A stretch of 64,000 nt of DNA from Coffea arabica (GCF_036785885.1 NC_092320.1:17671557-17735556); one strand, 5' to 3'. Counted from the first letter of the stretch, positions 33,934 through 46,266 are shown. The notes: generated by a model not told the origin, from the letters alone. Made by a program: numbers and translations.

Positions 33934-34448
33934 TTAGCGTGAATTTTGCTTTGGCCCTCCAAAGCAAACTATACGGTCAATTCAACCCCTTAAAGTGTAG
34001 AAGTCCTAATTAAACCCTCTAAACTGAAAGTTTTATTTTCAAGTAAGCCCTTCCATCAATTCATGTTTGGTCAATAATATTTGACCAACCTTTATTAGTG
34101 GATTGAAACCCTACCAATTACTTGGGGACTTTAAAACAATTAACTTCCTATCTAAATAAACTAAAAGGGATACAAAATTGCTATTCTCATCCAAAGTGTT
34201 TTTGCTGCAATTTTTAAGTCTTTGAAATAGATGGAAAATTAATGGTTTCAAAGTCCTTAAAATAATTGGTAGGATTTGAATTTAGCACTAAAGTTTGGTC
34301 AAATGGTATTGACCAAACTGTGAATTCTTGGAAGGGCTTATTAAGAATGAATTTTCTAGTTAGAGGGCTTAATTGGAACTTCTTCTTTTTCAGGGGTTGA
34401 ATTGATATTTTGATCTACTCTAGAGAACCAAATTAAAATTTACCCTAA
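33934..34448. mobile_element. foldback MITE with arms of about 200 bp
   Basis: The whole element is an imperfect palindrome. TTAGCGTGAATTTTGCTTTGG on the left mirrors the complement of the right end, TTAGGGTAAATTTTAATTTGG, and matching continues (CAATTCAACCCCT, AATAAGCCCTTCCA-type words) nearly to the centre. The RNA would form a long hairpin, so small-RNA production is plausible. A related single arm lies near 9830-10000. Confidence 0.75.
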
Positions 34449-35180
34449 TTATTATGGATTATTTGCATAAACCTTCCCTAACGTTTTTGACGATGTCAAT
34501 TACCACCCTAATGTTATGAAGCATTGACCTCCCCTGGCTTTGTAAAAGAGTTATAATAGCCTTTGCAAAATGCTTAAACTTTCTCATGGGAATGGAGTAC
34601 GAAATAAAATTTTCACTTTCTACTGTTCCTTCTCGCAAATTTAGAAGTTCAATCCAACCAAATTACCAAATTAAACGTGATTGTTTCAAATCAATTACCT
34701 ACTGGATAATGTCCTTTTCGATTAGCTGATGATATGAAGTGTTAACTGGGCAAGTCTTAGTTAACCCTTTGTTTTTACACAACTTTACTCATTTTTCTAC
34801 CCCAAAACAAAAAAAAAACGTGATTTGGAAAATAGGTGCCTAGGAAAGTCTCAGCAATGGCAAAAGGGAGAGAAAGGTTGGGATGTGGGTAAGCAAGCAA
34901 GAGTGAGAACGAGGAGAAATCAACTATGTTGTTTATAGAGGGAAAGTGGAATTGTTTCATGATGATTTTAAAAATTTTCTCATGGTACTTTCTACAAAGC
35001 ATTAACTTTCTTTTTTATTTGTTTGAGATATTATAAGGGGCAGATTAGTTAATTCATCTTCTTTTTTAAAAAAAAAATCATATCACTGGATATTGTAAAG
35101 AAACTTCTTCAAGGGCAGGGAGTCTACTGAAAAATTGTTAAAAACATCCATCAGGGAGGTTTCTTTTATCATCTTTTTTC
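34449..35180. mobile_element. probable second foldback MITE, adjacent
   Basis: AAACCTTCCCTAACGTTTTTGA near 34469 is loosely mirrored by the complement of 35140-35170. The match has gaps and no clear target duplication. Confidence 0.4.
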
Positions 35181-37036
35181 TAATACCAAACTAGCAAGGT
35201 AAACAGAATTCTTAAGCTCCGATATATAGAAGAGTAAGTCATCAGTCAATGGTGACTTTGGCAAATTGGTTTGAATCTCCTTAGGTAAATTTTTCATATA
35301 CACACCTATGTCTTTGTCCACCATAATATGACACATCAACCAATGTGAGACCAATCAATGAAGTAGGGCTCCTGAAACAATTGGACACGTTCCGATTATT
35401 TGTTCTTTTTCAGGAGTTCAGTTTTTTGAAAATATTGTGTTGGCATTGATAATTGATCCTTTCTTTCCAAAATGGAAAGAATTATAGCATTTGCATTCCA
35501 AAATTATTCTTTGAACTCTACTTTCCTTCGTTAATAAATTGTTTTTATTAGAGTATATCATGAACTATTTTTAAAGTGTAAACTATTATTAGAGTATCAT
35601 GAACTATTAATAAAATTATTAGAGTATCATGAACTATTTTTAAAGTGTAAATATCACTTGTTAAAAAATATATATCTTGAGACATGCAAAAAAGATAAAG
35701 TATGGCTCGTTTACATGAGTAAAGGAAGTTAATTATAACTATAATTAACTATCTGTTTTTCAGCTCAACCATTGTTACCCCGAGCTGCATTTCAACCAAA
35801 TAATTATGAGATTTTTTTTTTGAATTTGACTCTCAAGTATTTTTCTTTTCTTATTTGCCTTTCAAGATTTAGATTTTTATAGAATATAAGAATTATGTTA
35901 TCTTTCCTTTTATAATAGATGCAAAAAATTTCATTGGACCACTAGGCTGAACATTAGCCAGCAATATATAAATGAAAGAACAAAAAAAAAAATTAGAAAC
36001 ATCAGCCAGCAAAAAGTTTTTACAGTATTTGTTACAACATTCACCCACTCTTCCTTGCTAAAAAGACTTGCTCTCCCTTTTCAATGGGCGCAGCAACACT
36101 CAATAGCTTCACTTGCGTTTTACCAAAAAAGGTTGCAACAATTCTCGGCGCAACTAAACATGCCTGCCCAAGCCAAAAAACCAGACGCCAGCCTTATGTT
36201 AAAAAGCTGACAAGGGATTGTCATCTTTCCTAAGTTTAATCTCTTGGGACAAATTATGATGGAAACTTTGCCGTTTTAAATTTTGTAAAGTGAAGATTCT
36301 CCGGTGAAAGCAACTTGGTGACGCATATATCAGCTCGGGTAACTTGGTGACTCACAAATGAAATAGTCCTCAAATAAAGCTTCAAAAGTGGCTGTTTCTT
36401 CATTCATAAGTCGAATACGAAAGTGTCTCCAAGCCGTCCAAACTCCAAACCATACAACCTATCCATGCGGATGCCATCCTTTTCGTAAATACCAAACGGG
36501 ATGAAGTCAATTTTCGTGGGAAGTGAACTGGATTTAGTACTAGCTGCTAAAGCTAGTAGGAAAGTTCTTGTTTGATACAGCAGAGTGGACGAATCTAATA
36601 AAGGAAAATGGTGCCAACTTTTCAAGGGATGATATGCGCAATGATCTCATCTTGATGTGTAGCTACGTGTAATGAATATATCTTGTTGCTTTCAGCCTTT
36701 TCTGTTGATGCCCATCCCAACTTACATCATTAACCATAGAAATTCTTCCTAGCATCTACGATGGAGTATTATAATTTCTTTGTGTACAGAGGTGGGGTTG
36801 GCCAAAGATCATCTTGGGGAGTGACTAGACCAATACGTAAGAGTTTAGGGTTGCTTTCAAAGAAATCTGCATTCTCGGCCTACTTCAAAACTTAAATACT
36901 TGTTAATCTTTTTAACCAACCATGTATGATCCTATTCCTCACGTAGCTAACTTGTTTTCAGGGTGTGGAGTCCATGATCAGCAAGCATTTCCGCTGGTGA
37001 TTCGAAAGAATTTGAATAAAATATGTGTAATAAATT
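35181..37036. other. intergenic
   Basis: No supported gene. A 73-codon minus ORF at 36404-36625 has a fairly protein-like composition but matches nothing I know. An imperfect direct repeat of TATTAGAGTATCATGAACTAT lies at 35549-35640. Confidence 0.4.
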
Positions 37037-37442
37037 AGTTAGGGCTGTGAATCCAGCCTTATAAACTGGCTTTGGCAAGTACTCCAAGCTTAGCTTTAAA
37101 AAAAAAAAAAAAAACATTTTCCAAGTTCAGTCCAAACTTCACTCTCAAAGACAACAGAAGTTCAAGTTCAGTCCAAACTCACAGTTAACTCCCAGTTATA
37201 TATATATATATATAACATGTATAAAATTATATATAAATTATAAACTATATACATGATATAGTCGTAATATATTATTATTTAATTAGGTTTTAATGGGATA
37301 GAGTCTAATGAAAGTCAAACTCAACTCACACAATTTAATCAAACCTTATATTTAGGTCCAAAACTTAAACCAATTCCAGCAATATACAGGGCTCAGTCTT
37401 AAAATTTTCAGACAAATCGGGCCATCCCGATTGACAGCCTTG
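37037..37442. mobile_element. degraded hAT-like MITE
   Basis: TTAGGGCTGTGAAT at the left and the complement of the right end, AAGGCTGTCAAT, are inverted and of a common plant hAT type. No clean 8-bp duplication is found. The interior resembles 8480-8745. Confidence 0.4.
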
Positions 37443-38271
37443 AAGTTAATTTTTTTCTCTTTTTTTCAGTTTTGAGAGCATTAAAGTATGAATTCTTTTG
37501 ACTTTATTCTTACTTGGGGTCTTCAACCATAGATAGTGCTGAATAAGTACACCCAAGATGCAACATCGTTGTTGTATAAGAAGGAAAAAGTATTAAAAAT
37601 AGGGTAAGTGCATCTCATTTTGGTTAATGAATTGTTTTTCATCTCAAATTGATGGTCCAGCTATCACAAGTGTCATGACTTCTACCCATATCTTGAGGTC
37701 CCAAATCTACATTAATTATCGATGCCAAAGAATTTTTGTTCATTTGTTTACCCAGTAAACCAATTTCTCGTCAATATGTATAGCTCATTTCTATAGATAT
37801 ATTGATATATGAATAAGCTAACATACGAAAATCATGACTCTGAATCACAAAGTTAATTTGGATGCAAGACGCTCCATTGATAGCGGTGGTTAAGAAAATT
37901 TTGATGGGACGTCTAAGTGATGTGTTAGGTTTGGTCCAAAGAAATTAATCAACGAAAATAATAGGGTTTTTGGCAACCCAATAAAGATAACAACAAACAA
38001 ATAAAAATAAACAGAAAGACACATAAATTTATATGGTTCAATCAAATTAATCTATGTCCACGGACGAAGAAGTAGCAAACAAAGGAATAGTAGATTTACT
38101 ATAACAAAAGGAGAGTACGAAAGAGAACTACAAAATCCTATGAAATAATTCCAAAACTTAAAGGCACCTAAACTTGAAAATACAAAAGAATCTAAACAAT
38201 ATAAAATGCTTAACAGATCAAAGGTCCACTAACTTACTCTTTTGGTTTGATGTCTAACAAGAACCTCTCTT
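37443..38271. other. intergenic with a retroelement-like fragment
   Basis: 37915-38110 (around TTTATATGGTTCAATC and TCCACGGACGAAGAAG) resembles a repeat often seen near plant retroelements. No ORF or borders are visible. Confidence 0.35.
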
Positions 38272-38288
38272 AGACCAGAGCATGAGCC

Positions 38289-38536
38289 ACCACCAAAGAT
38301 TTAAGTCTTGATAGGATGGGAGGTCAGGGTTCAAACCTTGCCTCCCATCATTTGCCGCAATATTTGATTTTTTCAAATTCATACAGGTGCATAGTACACC
38401 CCTCTGATTCAATGATGAGTCAGTCCCCATTGGTTTCCCCGTAGGCCCAATTTGACCTCCCTTCTAGATTAGGCTAGAGTAAGGAGCAGGATTAAGTGTA
38501 GAATAAATAAGTGACAAATGACAAAAAAAAAAAAAA
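38289..38536 (+). mobile_element. SINE with poly(A) tail and target duplication
   Basis: About 248 bp end in a run of 15 A. A B-box-like GGTTCAAACC is at 38328-38337. Flanks AGACCAGAGCATGAGCC (38272-38288) and AGACCAGGGCATAAACC (38537-38553) match in 14 of 17 positions, as expected for L1-driven insertion. The A box is poor. Confidence 0.65.
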
Positions 38537-38551
38537 AGACCAGGGCATAAA

Positions 38552-38565
38552 CCCCCCCCCCCCCC
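38552..38565. repeat. 14-base poly-C run
   Basis: An uninterrupted C homopolymer, seen directly and rare in this AT-rich DNA. It overlaps the edge of the SINE target copy. Confidence 0.9.
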
Positions 38566-40317
38566 TAAACCTCTATTAGGCTGGTGCATTTAGCACACTT
38601 AGACTAACTTAAGTCTACTGTATTTATAATCACAAAAAAAGGGAAATTTCATTATAAAGATTTTATTATAAAACTCCTTGTGGGATACAAAGACAAACTC
38701 AACATGAGACACTTTAAATAGTTAATTTTAGACGAAAACTAGTTCAGCAACCAAATTGAGATAATTTAATATGATGATGTCTGTTGGTGCATTTTACCAA
38801 CAAATGAATATATTACACAAGATCCAGATTGGTCAAGTATTTCACCGGTATGAAAATGAAAACCAAAAACTGTTAAAACTTCTTATTGATGGCATCCTGA
38901 TACATGTTATTCTCCCTTTTCTTTTAGCACGATAAAAACATGTTCGATCTAAATAGTACCAAGGCGTAATAGGTGTAATCATTTTCAGACGAAAGTTACC
39001 GTATACCTTCCGGTCCTTATCGTTATGAAGTTCAATGGACATGAGTGATCACGTCTACTGCAGGAGCAGCCGTATAATACAGCAATCGAAGTTAACTTCA
39101 ATTCGTTACAATTGACATGTATTGCTAAGCTCGAAAAAAGATCTCAGGAATGATGTTATGATCCATTGGCCCCCCCCCATCAAGCCATGGTCCCTCTCTA
39201 GATTTGGCTATGTACGATTGCCCCCTCCCTCTATTGACAGTTTTACAAGAGTAAAGGTTATTTTGTTGATGATTTATTTGCCTCAATGGTAGAGCCCATA
39301 TGTATATCTCGTGAATATAGGTGGTCTGTCTTGTTTTACAGCAGACTATAGTACTCAATAAGCTGATGTTCATCAGTTAGATTATGATATTCTATATATA
39401 CTAAATATTTTACCTTCTCTGGCCATGTCAAAACATTATCTACTCTTTTCTTAAAAGGGTTTTTTATAGTTACTTTCCTTGGATCAGCGCATTCTTTAGA
39501 GAGGGTAAAGCAATAATGGTTGAAATGAAACCACATAGTTGTTGCAAACTTTTCTTATAATTGCTTCTTGAAATATCTCTATACTTCTACCATTTCCTTC
39601 ATTTGCGGGACAGTCAAAATGTAAAATAAAGAAAAATAAAAACCTATACTCCAAATAAAAAAAAAAGGAACAAAAGTAAATGGTTGTGAGACTTTGTGAT
39701 TACAATTATTTGTATCCAATTTGGCCCCTTTCACTCCAACGTCAGCATCTTTTGTTTGACAGTACACCGAAATGAATCTCTGATTAATGGTCGTGTTCTG
39801 AAGTATTAAATGCTATGAAGCTGAATATAGCAGGTTATACAACTATAACAAATTAATCCGCAAGACAATATAACCGAGTATTTTTCCATTTAGCAAAGGG
39901 AACAAAGGCGACTAAACTGATCCAAAACCAAGATACCTAAACTTTTGTCTATTTTTCTTTTTATGGTGAAGCAAATACATGGACAATTTGGCACTAAAGA
40001 ATCTGGTAAGAACCCTACTATTTCTCAGTGACAATCTTTTTTTTAAAAAAAAAATTAGTAATAGTTTCCCACTTATATCTCGATAACAAAAAGTCATTTC
40101 AGTTTTACTTCTTTTTTTTTTTTTTAAAGTATAAGTGAGATGCTAAGAATCATTGACAGGAAAGCACTGGCATAGTAGCATGCCTCTCTTTGTCCCTGCC
40201 TCCCAGCCCAGCTGGTCATAGTATCCCATAGGTCAGTAACCAGAAGGCAAGTACAGTTGCCGATAAAATAAAGTTGACACGAATCACTTGATCACATTGA
40301 GTCATGCTTAAGACAAA
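38566..40317. other. 5' flank of UGT 2
   Basis: No supported gene. It is AT-rich with a ten-base C run near 39171 and A/T homopolymers. Confidence 0.45.
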
Positions 40318-40332
40318 TATATATATATATAT
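40318..40332 (+). promoter_or_regulatory. putative TATA region of UGT 2
   Basis: A pure TA run lies 147-161 bases upstream of the preferred ATG at 40479. Another TATAAAA at 40444-40450 is too close to that ATG to serve it. Confidence 0.4.
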
Positions 40333-40376
40333 CAGATCTCCAGCTTGATCAATATTCTTCAAAATTAATCAATTAA

Positions 40377-41915
40377 ATGCGTATCATAGCTAAAGAAATT
40401 TCGAATCGTCCAAAAATGTGTGATCCATACCTCGCTTTTTGTTCTATAAAATCCCAACAGAAATGTCTTAGTAATGAAATGGCTGGTAGTAACAACACCC
40501 AAAACCACGGTTTAAATGGCCTAAAACAACCACAAGTGGTGGTTGTTATGGTGCCTTTTCCATTGCAAGGCCATCTCAACCAGCTTTTACACCTCTCCCG
40601 CCTCATCTCCTCCTACAACATCCCCGTCCACTACGTCAGCACCGCCACCCATAACCGCCAAGCCAAGCTTCGTGTCCATGGCTGGAATCCTCTTTCCAAA
40701 GCCAATATTCATTTCCATGAATTCCCAACAGCAAATTTTCCCAACCCCCCTCCTAATCCTAATACCTCCCTTAAATTCCCCGCTCATCTTCAACCCTCTT
40801 TCGATGCCTCGGCTGACCTTCGAGGGCCTATTTCCGCTCTATTCCGTGCACTTTCGGCCAGAGCTAAAAGGGTCGTCATTATCAATGATTCTCTCATGGG
40901 ATCAGTGGTTCAAGATTTTGTTACTGTATCAAATGCTGAGTCCTACACCTTCCACAGCGTTTCTGCTTTTTCTATATTCTTTTTCATGTGGGAAAGGATG
41001 GAAAACCCTTTTCCTGTTGATAAAGAAATCTTAAAAATCCTTCCTCCCATGGATGGCTGTTTTACTCCTGAATTCAGTAATTTTGTGAAAGCACAGCACA
41101 ACTTTGTGCAATTCAATTCTGGCCGCATTTACAACTCATGCAAAGTCATAGAAGGTCCATATCTTGACTTACTTTCAAAGGAAGAGATAAGCCTAAATAA
41201 GAAGCAGTGGGCTCTTGGACCATTCAATCCAGTGAATATTATGCACCAAAAAAGTGGGCCAAAGGAACAAAATAATGAACGTCATAAATGTCTCCAGTGG
41301 CTTGACAGCCAAAGTAATAACTCGGTAATATTTGTGTCCTTTGGTACCACAACTTCGATTTCTGACGAACAAATCAGAGAACTTGCCTTTGGCTTGGAAA
41401 GAAGTGCCCAAAAGTTCTTGTGGGTGCTGAGGGATGCTGACTCAGGAGATGTTTTTGTTCAAGAAACTAGAAAACTGGAGCTGCCAAAAGGGTTCGAACG
41501 AAGGGTTGAAGGCAGGGGCTTGGTGGTGAGAAACTGGGCACCCCAGTTGGAGATTTTGGGGCATTCAGCAACTGGGGGTTTTATGAGCCATTGTGGATGG
41601 AATTCTTGCATGGAAAGCATAACCATGGGAGTGCCCATGGCAACATGGCCTATGCATTCGGACCAACCAAGAAATGCGGTGCTGATAACTAAGATACTGA
41701 AAGTTGGTCTGGAGGTGAAAGACTGGGCTCACAAAGATGAGCTTGTGACATCCTCAAAAGTCGAGAAAGCCGCTAGAATGTTGATGGCGGAGGAGGAAGG
41801 ACAACAGATGAGGAAGAGGTCAGCGGAGATGGGGGCAGCTGTCCGGACATCTTTGGCTGAAGGTGGCGTAACTCGGATGGAGTTGGATTCTTTCATTGCT
41901 CATATTACAAGATAG
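40377..41915 (+). CDS. UDP-glycosyltransferase, zeatin O-glucosyltransferase-like (UGT 2)
   Basis: This intact intronless ORF is clearly homologous to UGT 1 along its length. It is a family-1 enzyme that transfers sugar from a UDP-sugar to a small hydroxylated acceptor in the cytosol, with cytokinin as the family's best known substrate. Counting from 40377 it is 512 aa. The start at codon 35 (MAGSNN, 40479; G at -3 and +4) gives 478 aa and fits the family's length better, so the first 34 residues are probably 5' leader. From MAGSNN, the catalytic-type His is residue 32 (PFPLQGHLNQ). The INDSL motif has Asp137 and the 44-residue PSPG box runs from Trp353 to Gln396. It ends in SFIAHITR. It keeps the INDSL motif where UGT 1 has IHDSL, so acceptor preference may differ. 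It points away from UGT 1 across about 38.5 kb of insertions. Confidence 0.93.
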   Translation: MRIIAKEISNRPKMCDPYLAFCSIKSQQKCLSNEMAGSNNTQNHGLNGLKQPQVVVVMVPFPLQGHLNQLLHLSRLISSYNIPVHYVSTATHNRQAKLRVHGWNPLSKANIHFHEFPTANFPNPPPNPNTSLKFPAHLQPSFDASADLRGPISALFRALSARAKRVVIINDSLMGSVVQDFVTVSNAESYTFHSVSAFSIFFFMWERMENPFPVDKEILKILPPMDGCFTPEFSNFVKAQHNFVQFNSGRIYNSCKVIEGPYLDLLSKEEISLNKKQWALGPFNPVNIMHQKSGPKEQNNERHKCLQWLDSQSNNSVIFVSFGTTTSISDEQIRELAFGLERSAQKFLWVLRDADSGDVFVQETRKLELPKGFERRVEGRGLVVRNWAPQLEILGHSATGGFMSHCGWNSCMESITMGVPMATWPMHSDQPRNAVLITKILKVGLEVKDWAHKDELVTSSKVEKAARMLMAEEEGQQMRKRSAEMGAAVRTSLAEGGVTRMELDSFIAHITR

Positions 41916-42161
41916 ACTTGAAAAATTAAGGCATTGTATACTGCTAGATTATTGCTTGTTTTATTGGTTTGTAATTGTAATTTGAATTCATCAATTTAGA
42001 AGCCAAATTTAGTGTACAGTTAGAAGGTATTTGTCATGGTAAATGTGTAATTGAAAGTGGAAACACTTCCTTTTAGGCATCCTTCAGAATGTCACATTTC
42101 TTTATAACCCTACTGATTAATGTGCATGCAAATCTGAAGTTTGGGTGCTATAGAAAAGAAA
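41916..42161. other. 3' flank of UGT 2
   Basis: AT-rich, with TGTAATTGTAATTTG-like poly(A) context near 41970 but no clear AATAAA. A transposon starts 246 bases past the stop codon. Confidence 0.5.
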
Positions 42162-43572
42162 GGAAAATCGTTCAAAACGTCTATCACATTTTGTAAAATA
42201 ACTCTTTTCATTCTTCATATTTAAAAATATAATTTTACGTCCCTTATAAATTCATCTTGATCAGATTTGGTCCCTACCTAGGTTTTCGACTAGTTTTTGG
42301 TCGGAATCTACCAGATGCCTTGCACGTGATCATTTTTTAAAAGCAAATTTGTTAAATCAAATTTTACATAATTAGATTCACAGTCCCTCATATTTTATAA
42401 AATAAATTTTTTCGTTCCTCATATTTCACACAATGAATTTTTTATTCTTCACATTTTTCAAATTAGATTTTTTCATCCCTCATTGATCATGTGCGCGAAT
42501 AATTCTTTCTAAACCCATATATATATCTATTTGATTTCACCTGAGCAGTACGAGTAGCTTGTAATATAATCAAATAGAGATATATTACATGTTATTCATA
42601 CTGTTCAAGTGAAATCAAATAAATATCTACATGGGTTTAAAAAAATTATTAGTTTTTCACTCATATTCATTTCATTTTATTCGAAAATTGAAAACAAAGA
42701 AAACATTTAATCTTAAGTATTATCGAGTATTTATATCGAACTAAATTTGGACAAAAAAACAAAGGAAAAGTATGACAAAAAGAAGTAATTAATTGGCACT
42801 TTCAAATTTTAAAACAATCACAAGACAAGTAATTCAACTGTTGGTTTTAAAAGTGGCGAGTAGAAATTTCATATTTAAATTACAATTTGTTAGCACGACT
42901 ATAGAATTCAGGTTAGTACCCATTAATTGGATGGTCTTATTATACATCTCAATAAATAAATTATTATCAAAAAAGAAAGGTCACAAATATTGAATAAGTT
43001 TACATAATGAAATCATCTAGATATATACATGGATTTAAAACAAAATTGTTAATTTTAACCCCCTGTATATATCTGTTGAATAGCATATATACAACTACAA
43101 TTAGTCTGTTTAACTAAAATCAAATAGAAATATATTACATGTTATTCGTACTGTTCAAGTGAAATCAAATAAATATATACATAGATTTGAAGGAAAAAAC
43201 CTATTCGTACACATAATCAATTAGGGATGAAAAAATCTATTTAAAAAAATGTGAGAATGAAAAAATTCATTTTATGAAGTATGGGGGACGAAACAATTCA
43301 TTTTGTAAAATATTAGGAACGAAAAAATTTATTTTGTAAAATGTAAGGGACTATGAATTGGATTATATAAAATTTGATTTGACAATTTTATCCTTAAAAA
43401 TGATCAAGTGCAAGGTACGTGATGGATTCCGACAAAAAACTAGTCGGAAATCCAGGTAGAAACGAAATTTAATCAATGTGAATTTGTAAGGGACATAAAA
43501 TTACACTTTTAAAAATGAAGAACGAAAAAAGTCATCTTGCAAAATGTGAGGGATGTTTTGAACGATTTTTCC
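42162..43572. mobile_element. 1.4-kb long-terminal-inverted-repeat transposon (MULE-like or hAT-like)
   Basis: The arms are several hundred bases long: GGAAAATCGTTCAAAACGTC at the left mirrors the right end, whose complement begins GGAAAAATCGTTCAAAACATC. A perfect 8-bp flank AAAAGAAA (42154-42161, 43573-43580) is the target duplication. Inside, a direct repeat around TATATTACATGTTATTC (42580, 43130) adds structure. No transposase is present. Long arms suggest Mutator-like elements, but these normally make 9-bp duplications. Confidence 0.82.
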
Positions 43573-43580
43573 AAAAGAAA

Positions 43581-44410
43581 ATGTCTTGTATCAAAAGTCC
43601 ATCCGTCTATCCCCTTGCATTAATGTGGATCTTGCAAACGTGGAACTCTTTAATTGAACGTTGAAATGTCAGTATCTTTGTACATTTTTCTTTTGTAATT
43701 TTAAGGGCAATAGTTTGACAAATTCGAAAATTCTCCTATTTTGAATGGATCCTCAACCTAGTTACTGAAACAACCAAGTCCAAGTATCGAAAATTAGAGT
43801 TCCTCACTTTAAAAGTCTCACCATTCTGTGTTAATGTGGTTATACTCTTACTAATCACGGTGTAAAAAAATTGACTTAACCATTTGTCTAAAAATTGTTT
43901 AAAAATTACTAATTACTAATTACTTAACCATTTTGGCACAATTACAAATTAAAATAAATTCTCAGATTAAGCTAGAAAATGAAGTCTTTCCGGGAGAGAG
44001 GAACAATATGAATGTCCAAAGGTGAAAGTCAAGGTATACTAATTAACTAAGGCTCTAAAGGAATGTAATATCAACAAATAATCGATTGGTTTGATTTCTT
44101 TTACATTTTCTTTGGTTATAGCTTTTTATTTTATAGAAAGATACAGTAACAGCATTTCAGCTCCAAAGTTTAGATACTAATTGGATTGCATATTTTAAGA
44201 GTGGTTTTTAGCAAAATGTATCATAAAAGTTTTGGAAACATAATGTATGTAATGTAAAAAGAAAATTAGAAAAAAATTTAAAAAAAGTACTTAGATTGCT
44301 TGCGAAGGGAATATCTCCAAAAAAAAAAAAAAATTCACAAAGACTAACAATTCAAACAACAATAGCATGACATAAGCTTTGCATGTTGTATACGACGCAG
44401 CCTAGGCAAA
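43581..44410. other. intergenic
   Basis: AT-rich, nothing recognised. Confidence 0.4.
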
Positions 44411-45219
44411 ATATACTATTCTCTCCATCCAATAATTTAAGTCGATTTTTAGAAAATTAAGAGCTTGTTTGGTACCTGAGTTTTTTAAGTGTTAATTTTA
44501 GACAAAGTTTTTTTCTTATTTGAGCTAAGGGCACCCTAAAAAAATTCCCAAAATTTTTAACATATACAATTCAAAATACTCAAGTTTTTTTTTTTTTTCT
44601 TTCCTTTCTTCTTCCTGTCCCACCTCAGTCCACTATTGCTGGCCAATACCTCCATCACTGACCAGCAACTTCGGTGTTGATGCCGGCAGCCATCTCTCTC
44701 TCTCTCTCTAAGGACTACTAGTGCCATTGCCAATCACCAGCGAAGGTGCTGGTGACGACGGCAGGTAGTAAGGAGGGAAGGAGGAGGAAAAGTAGCGACA
44801 AGTTAGGGGAAGAAGAAGAGGAGAGGAAAGAAAAGAAAATGAAAGCAAAAAAAAAAAAGTTTTACACATCTCAAAAAAATTTTCTACAAATTTTATAATA
44901 AGTTATAGCAAAACTTTATACAAACATCTAAAAAACTCATCATTCAAATAGGCCTCAACTTTTTAAGGGAACTTATAATCATTTTATTTGGATGAAGTGG
45001 ATTTGGGTGATTTTACAATATGATCCTCAAATTCAAACTTTAGAAGTATAAGGAATGCATTGATATATAGGTGGAAAAAGCTATTTTTTTTTTCAAATGG
45101 CAAAGTGGAAAAACTAATAAAATGTTATATTGACTTTTAGAGAATGACCCTTATTATGAAACATCCAAAAAGCGAACATATATAACATTAATAATGAAAA
45201 AGAGGGAGTACATAGTATA
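44411..45219. mobile_element. MITE nested in a Stowaway-like MITE
   Basis: The outer ends TACTATTCTCTCCATCC and the complement of GGGAGTACATAGTA are inverted and resemble CTCCCTCCRTCC-type MITEs. Inside, 44460-44957 has its own ends, GAGCTTGTTTGGTACCTGAG and the complement GAGGCCTATTTGAATGATGAG. The inner element carries a CT/GA-rich centre (44690-44850). Confidence 0.55.
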
Positions 45220-46203
45220 CCTAATTTTCTAGTGTAGGAGAAACTAAACTTCCGTCTTGTTCGGTCATGTAAATTGATGAAAGTTTGGCATAAACCAATA
45301 TATTTTTAGTATAATCATGAGTTTTATACTAACTTAGTCGTAAGTTTACGCTTCATCAAAATTGTATCCGTTTACAGTGAATGTTATATGAATTACACAA
45401 CTGGATAAAATTCAAACCGGAGAAGCTCCAAATCCAGGAGATGCGGGGGAGCCACAGGCTAGGCTAGAGATACCAGCACGGGGAAGCCGAGGTGCTGCCT
45501 CTAAATGTAGCAAAAACCCACCATTTTTATGCACAAGTATGGGCAGCACGCAGGTGCATTTATTTAACCAGTGCGGCGGCACATTTGGCGACTTTACGGC
45601 CAGCACAAAGCTCTGCTAGACAGTGAGAGTGCCTTTTCGGCATGCAAACCTTTTAGACTTTTTGGTTTTATGGAACATCTCAAGAGTTAAAAGACTTGTA
45701 AAGACACGGACAAAGGGATTAAGGAGAGGATTTGAGAGTTCGAGTTAGATAGTCGAAATTTGCAGAGCTATACTTGTGTCCATTGTCTTGCAAGCCATGG
45801 TTCGCTTTCTTAATGATATATAACTTTTCAAATCAATCTAAAACACACAACTTAGTCTTGTCTGGTTCATATATATGTATCTTGATTCCCCAATAATGTT
45901 GTATGTATACACTTTCAGATACGAAAGAACAAGAGAAATCACGGCGTTAATTGATCGATTTAAAGCTCTTGGTGTCAATCAAGAAACTTCAGTTACTTAG
46001 GTACAACATCTCAATCATTAGTCAGACAATACAAGCCTGATGAATCTAATAATCTAAAGCTTGTTACTTCATTTAGAAGGTTAATTATTGTTGAATTATT
46101 TCCAACAACGCCCCAAAATTAGTGCTTACATCTATCTAGTTTGGCCTTTTCTTAGGCATGTCTATTCATATTTGTGGGATCATCGTTTTGTGTCTCAAGT
46201 TAC

Positions 46204-46204
<1 letters not shown>
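45220..46204. other. intergenic with a GC-rich island
   Basis: 45415-45630 is unusually GC-rich for this window and could be a captured gene piece. A 64-codon minus ORF (45412-45606) has no known motif. The rest is AT-rich. Confidence 0.4.

Positions 46205-46266
<62 letters not shown>

Noticed and set aside
36404..36625. 73-codon minus-strand ORF with protein-like composition
   Set aside because: No recognised family, no exon partners or promoter; too short to support.
45412..45606. 64-codon ORF in the GC-rich island as a gene
   Set aside because: No start context, no domain and no continuation by splicing that I could see.
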